A DNA stretch of 12,536 nt, from contig JAJRBP010000289.1 of NCBI GenBank assembly GCA_028679405.1, positions 1-12,536 of the forward strand. Reading direction: 5' to 3'. The first letter of the stretch is position 1. Each line of letters starts with the position of its first letter. Of the stretch, positions 11,858 to 12,536 are shown piece after piece. This DNA comes from Methanoregulaceae archaeon (GTDB taxonomy: Archaea; Halobacteriota; Methanomicrobia; Methanomicrobiales; Methanospirillaceae). Both the position numbers and the translations under genes were made by a program. Under the pieces are notes generated by a model that had not been told where the DNA came from, searched no databases, and saw nothing but the letters and a program-made list of their open reading frames with translations.

Positions 11858-12292
11858 ATGAAGAAATCCGAAGAGGCATGTCAGTGTTTCATGGACCGGT
11901 TCACCTGCTCGGCCGCGGTCTTTTCTTCGTTTTCGGATGAACTCGGCCTCGACCCGGAAACGGCGAAAAAGATCGCGTGTGGCTTTGGTGCAGGCATTTC
12001 AAAAACCGGGAATATCTGTGGTGCGGTAACGGGAGGTATTATGGCAATCGGGCTGAAGTACGGGAAAACACGGGCCGATGACGAAGCCTCGACAGAAAAG
12101 ACCAGGGCGCTGGTTCGGCAGTTCATCACAGAGTTTACCGCCCGGAACGGCTCGATCAACTGCACGGATCTGCTCGGGTACGACCTGAGTGACCCCTCGG
12201 ACTATTCGGCGGCGAGTGCGAGCGGGCTTTTTGTGACGAAGTGCCCCCTGCTGGTGAAGGATGCCGCAGATATCCTTGAAAAGATCCTCTAG
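11858..12292 (+). CDS. C_GCAxxG_C_C family cysteine protein
   Basis: A 144-residue protein of the C_GCAxxG_C_C family (PF09719 type). CSAAVFSSFSDELGLD (Cys17) and GNICGAVTGGIMAIGLKYG (Cys54) form the signature, with KIACGFGAG (Cys41), Cys102 and Cys129 completing the conserved cysteine set; Cys8 and Cys10 form an extra pair at the start. The family is thought to bind a redox-active or metal centre, and its biochemical role is not settled to my knowledge. GAGGG lies about 10 bases before the ATG. Its placement at the end of an arsenic island fits a metal- or thiol-linked role, which is inference. It has its own promoter. Confidence 0.88.
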   Translation: MKKSEEACQCFMDRFTCSAAVFSSFSDELGLDPETAKKIACGFGAGISKTGNICGAVTGGIMAIGLKYGKTRADDEASTEKTRALVRQFITEFTARNGSINCTDLLGYDLSDPSDYSAASASGLFVTKCPLLVKDAADILEKIL

Positions 12293-12479
12293 AGGTTGCC
12301 AGGAGGAGTTTCCAGTACGTTGATTCATTTCCTGCCGCCCCCCGTGAGTTGATCTCCCCGGATGCACGGTTTTTCTCTCATGTCCTGAAGGTGGGCATGA
12401 AATCCGCGTAACCAGAACGTGGGGATCTCCCGTTTTCTGACGGGTCCTGTCGGATTTACCCGGGTGTATGGGGCAAAAA

Positions 12480-12536
12480 TTACTGCCTGAGCTCGACCGG
12501 ACGGGTCATATTCGAGACAGGTATTCCGTTCCTGAG
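12480..12536 (-). CDS. Possible C-terminal end of an unidentified protein (partial)
   Basis: On the minus strand the last 57 bases encode 18 open codons ending in NMTRPVELRQ and a TAA stop, with GC-rich third positions like the other genes. A competing plus-strand frame starts at ATG 12468 (23 codons to the edge) but has no ribosome-binding site and a less typical codon pattern. The interval 12293-12479 holds only a small hairpin (CCCGT/ACGGG, 12429-12444). Low confidence; no family recognised. Confidence 0.3.
   Translation of the reverse strand, partial: LRNGIPVSNMTRPVELRQ

Noticed and set aside
1..12536. Insertion sequences, CRISPR arrays, tRNA or rRNA genes
   Set aside because: No transposase motifs, no regularly spaced repeats, and no tRNA or rRNA signature were seen on reading both strands; a dedicated tRNA search was not possible here.

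Overview
The window looks like chromosomal DNA of a methanogenic archaeon, most likely from the order Methanomicrobiales. The reasons are archaeal TATA-type promoters, GC-rich third codon positions, GGAG/GAGGTG ribosome-binding sites, a DUF166 protein, and a ferredoxin:thioredoxin reductase catalytic subunit beside an MTH895-type thioredoxin. The genus is not determined.

The window is dominated by an arsenic/metalloid resistance and thiol-redox island. Left end (minus strand): the N-terminal part of a pyrroline-5-carboxylate reductase-like dehydrogenase, cut by the window edge, then an ArsR repressor with a CxC metal site and a C-terminal CC pair. Next (plus strand, 1218-4867) is a tightly packed operon, mostly with ATGA overlaps: a small conserved protein, a CPNC thioredoxin (ArsE-like), a DUF166 protein, ferredoxin:thioredoxin reductase, a DGC-domain cysteine protein, a 59-residue unknown protein, the ACR3 arsenite efflux pump, and a second DGC protein. 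A second transcription unit (5023-7156) holds a 51-residue cysteine-rich protein and a P1B-type metal ATPase without a metal-binding domain. A stand-alone C39-like cysteine peptidase (7280-7906) follows. A two-gene ABC-2 exporter (9763-8082, minus) lies next. Then come arsF and arsG (10017-11207), a lipoprotein with a CxxC motif and a CcdA-like membrane partner. A 650-base stretch follows without a convincing protein gene; it carries a strong promoter and several stable hairpins and is best read as a structured RNA. The right end holds a C_GCAxxG_C_C protein and perhaps the last 18 codons of another gene.

A palindromic element, ATTTCA-N8-TGAAAT, occurs three times on the left: in front of the dehydrogenase, in front of arsR, and in front of the thioredoxin/ACR3 operon (there with one arm TGAATT). 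Weaker TTCA-N8-TTAA versions overlap the presumed TATA boxes in front of the 51-residue/ATPase unit and in front of arsFG. This suggests one ArsR regulon covering most of the island.

Working model (inference): ferredoxin electrons pass through the FTR subunit to the small thioredoxin and support reduction of arsenic species. DGC, cysteine-rich and C_GCAxxG proteins bind or hand over metalloid. ACR3 and possibly the ATPase export it. ArsF/ArsG act at or outside the membrane on aromatic arsenicals. No ArsC, ArsA, ArsD or ArsM is visible, so the arsenate-reducing step is unassigned.
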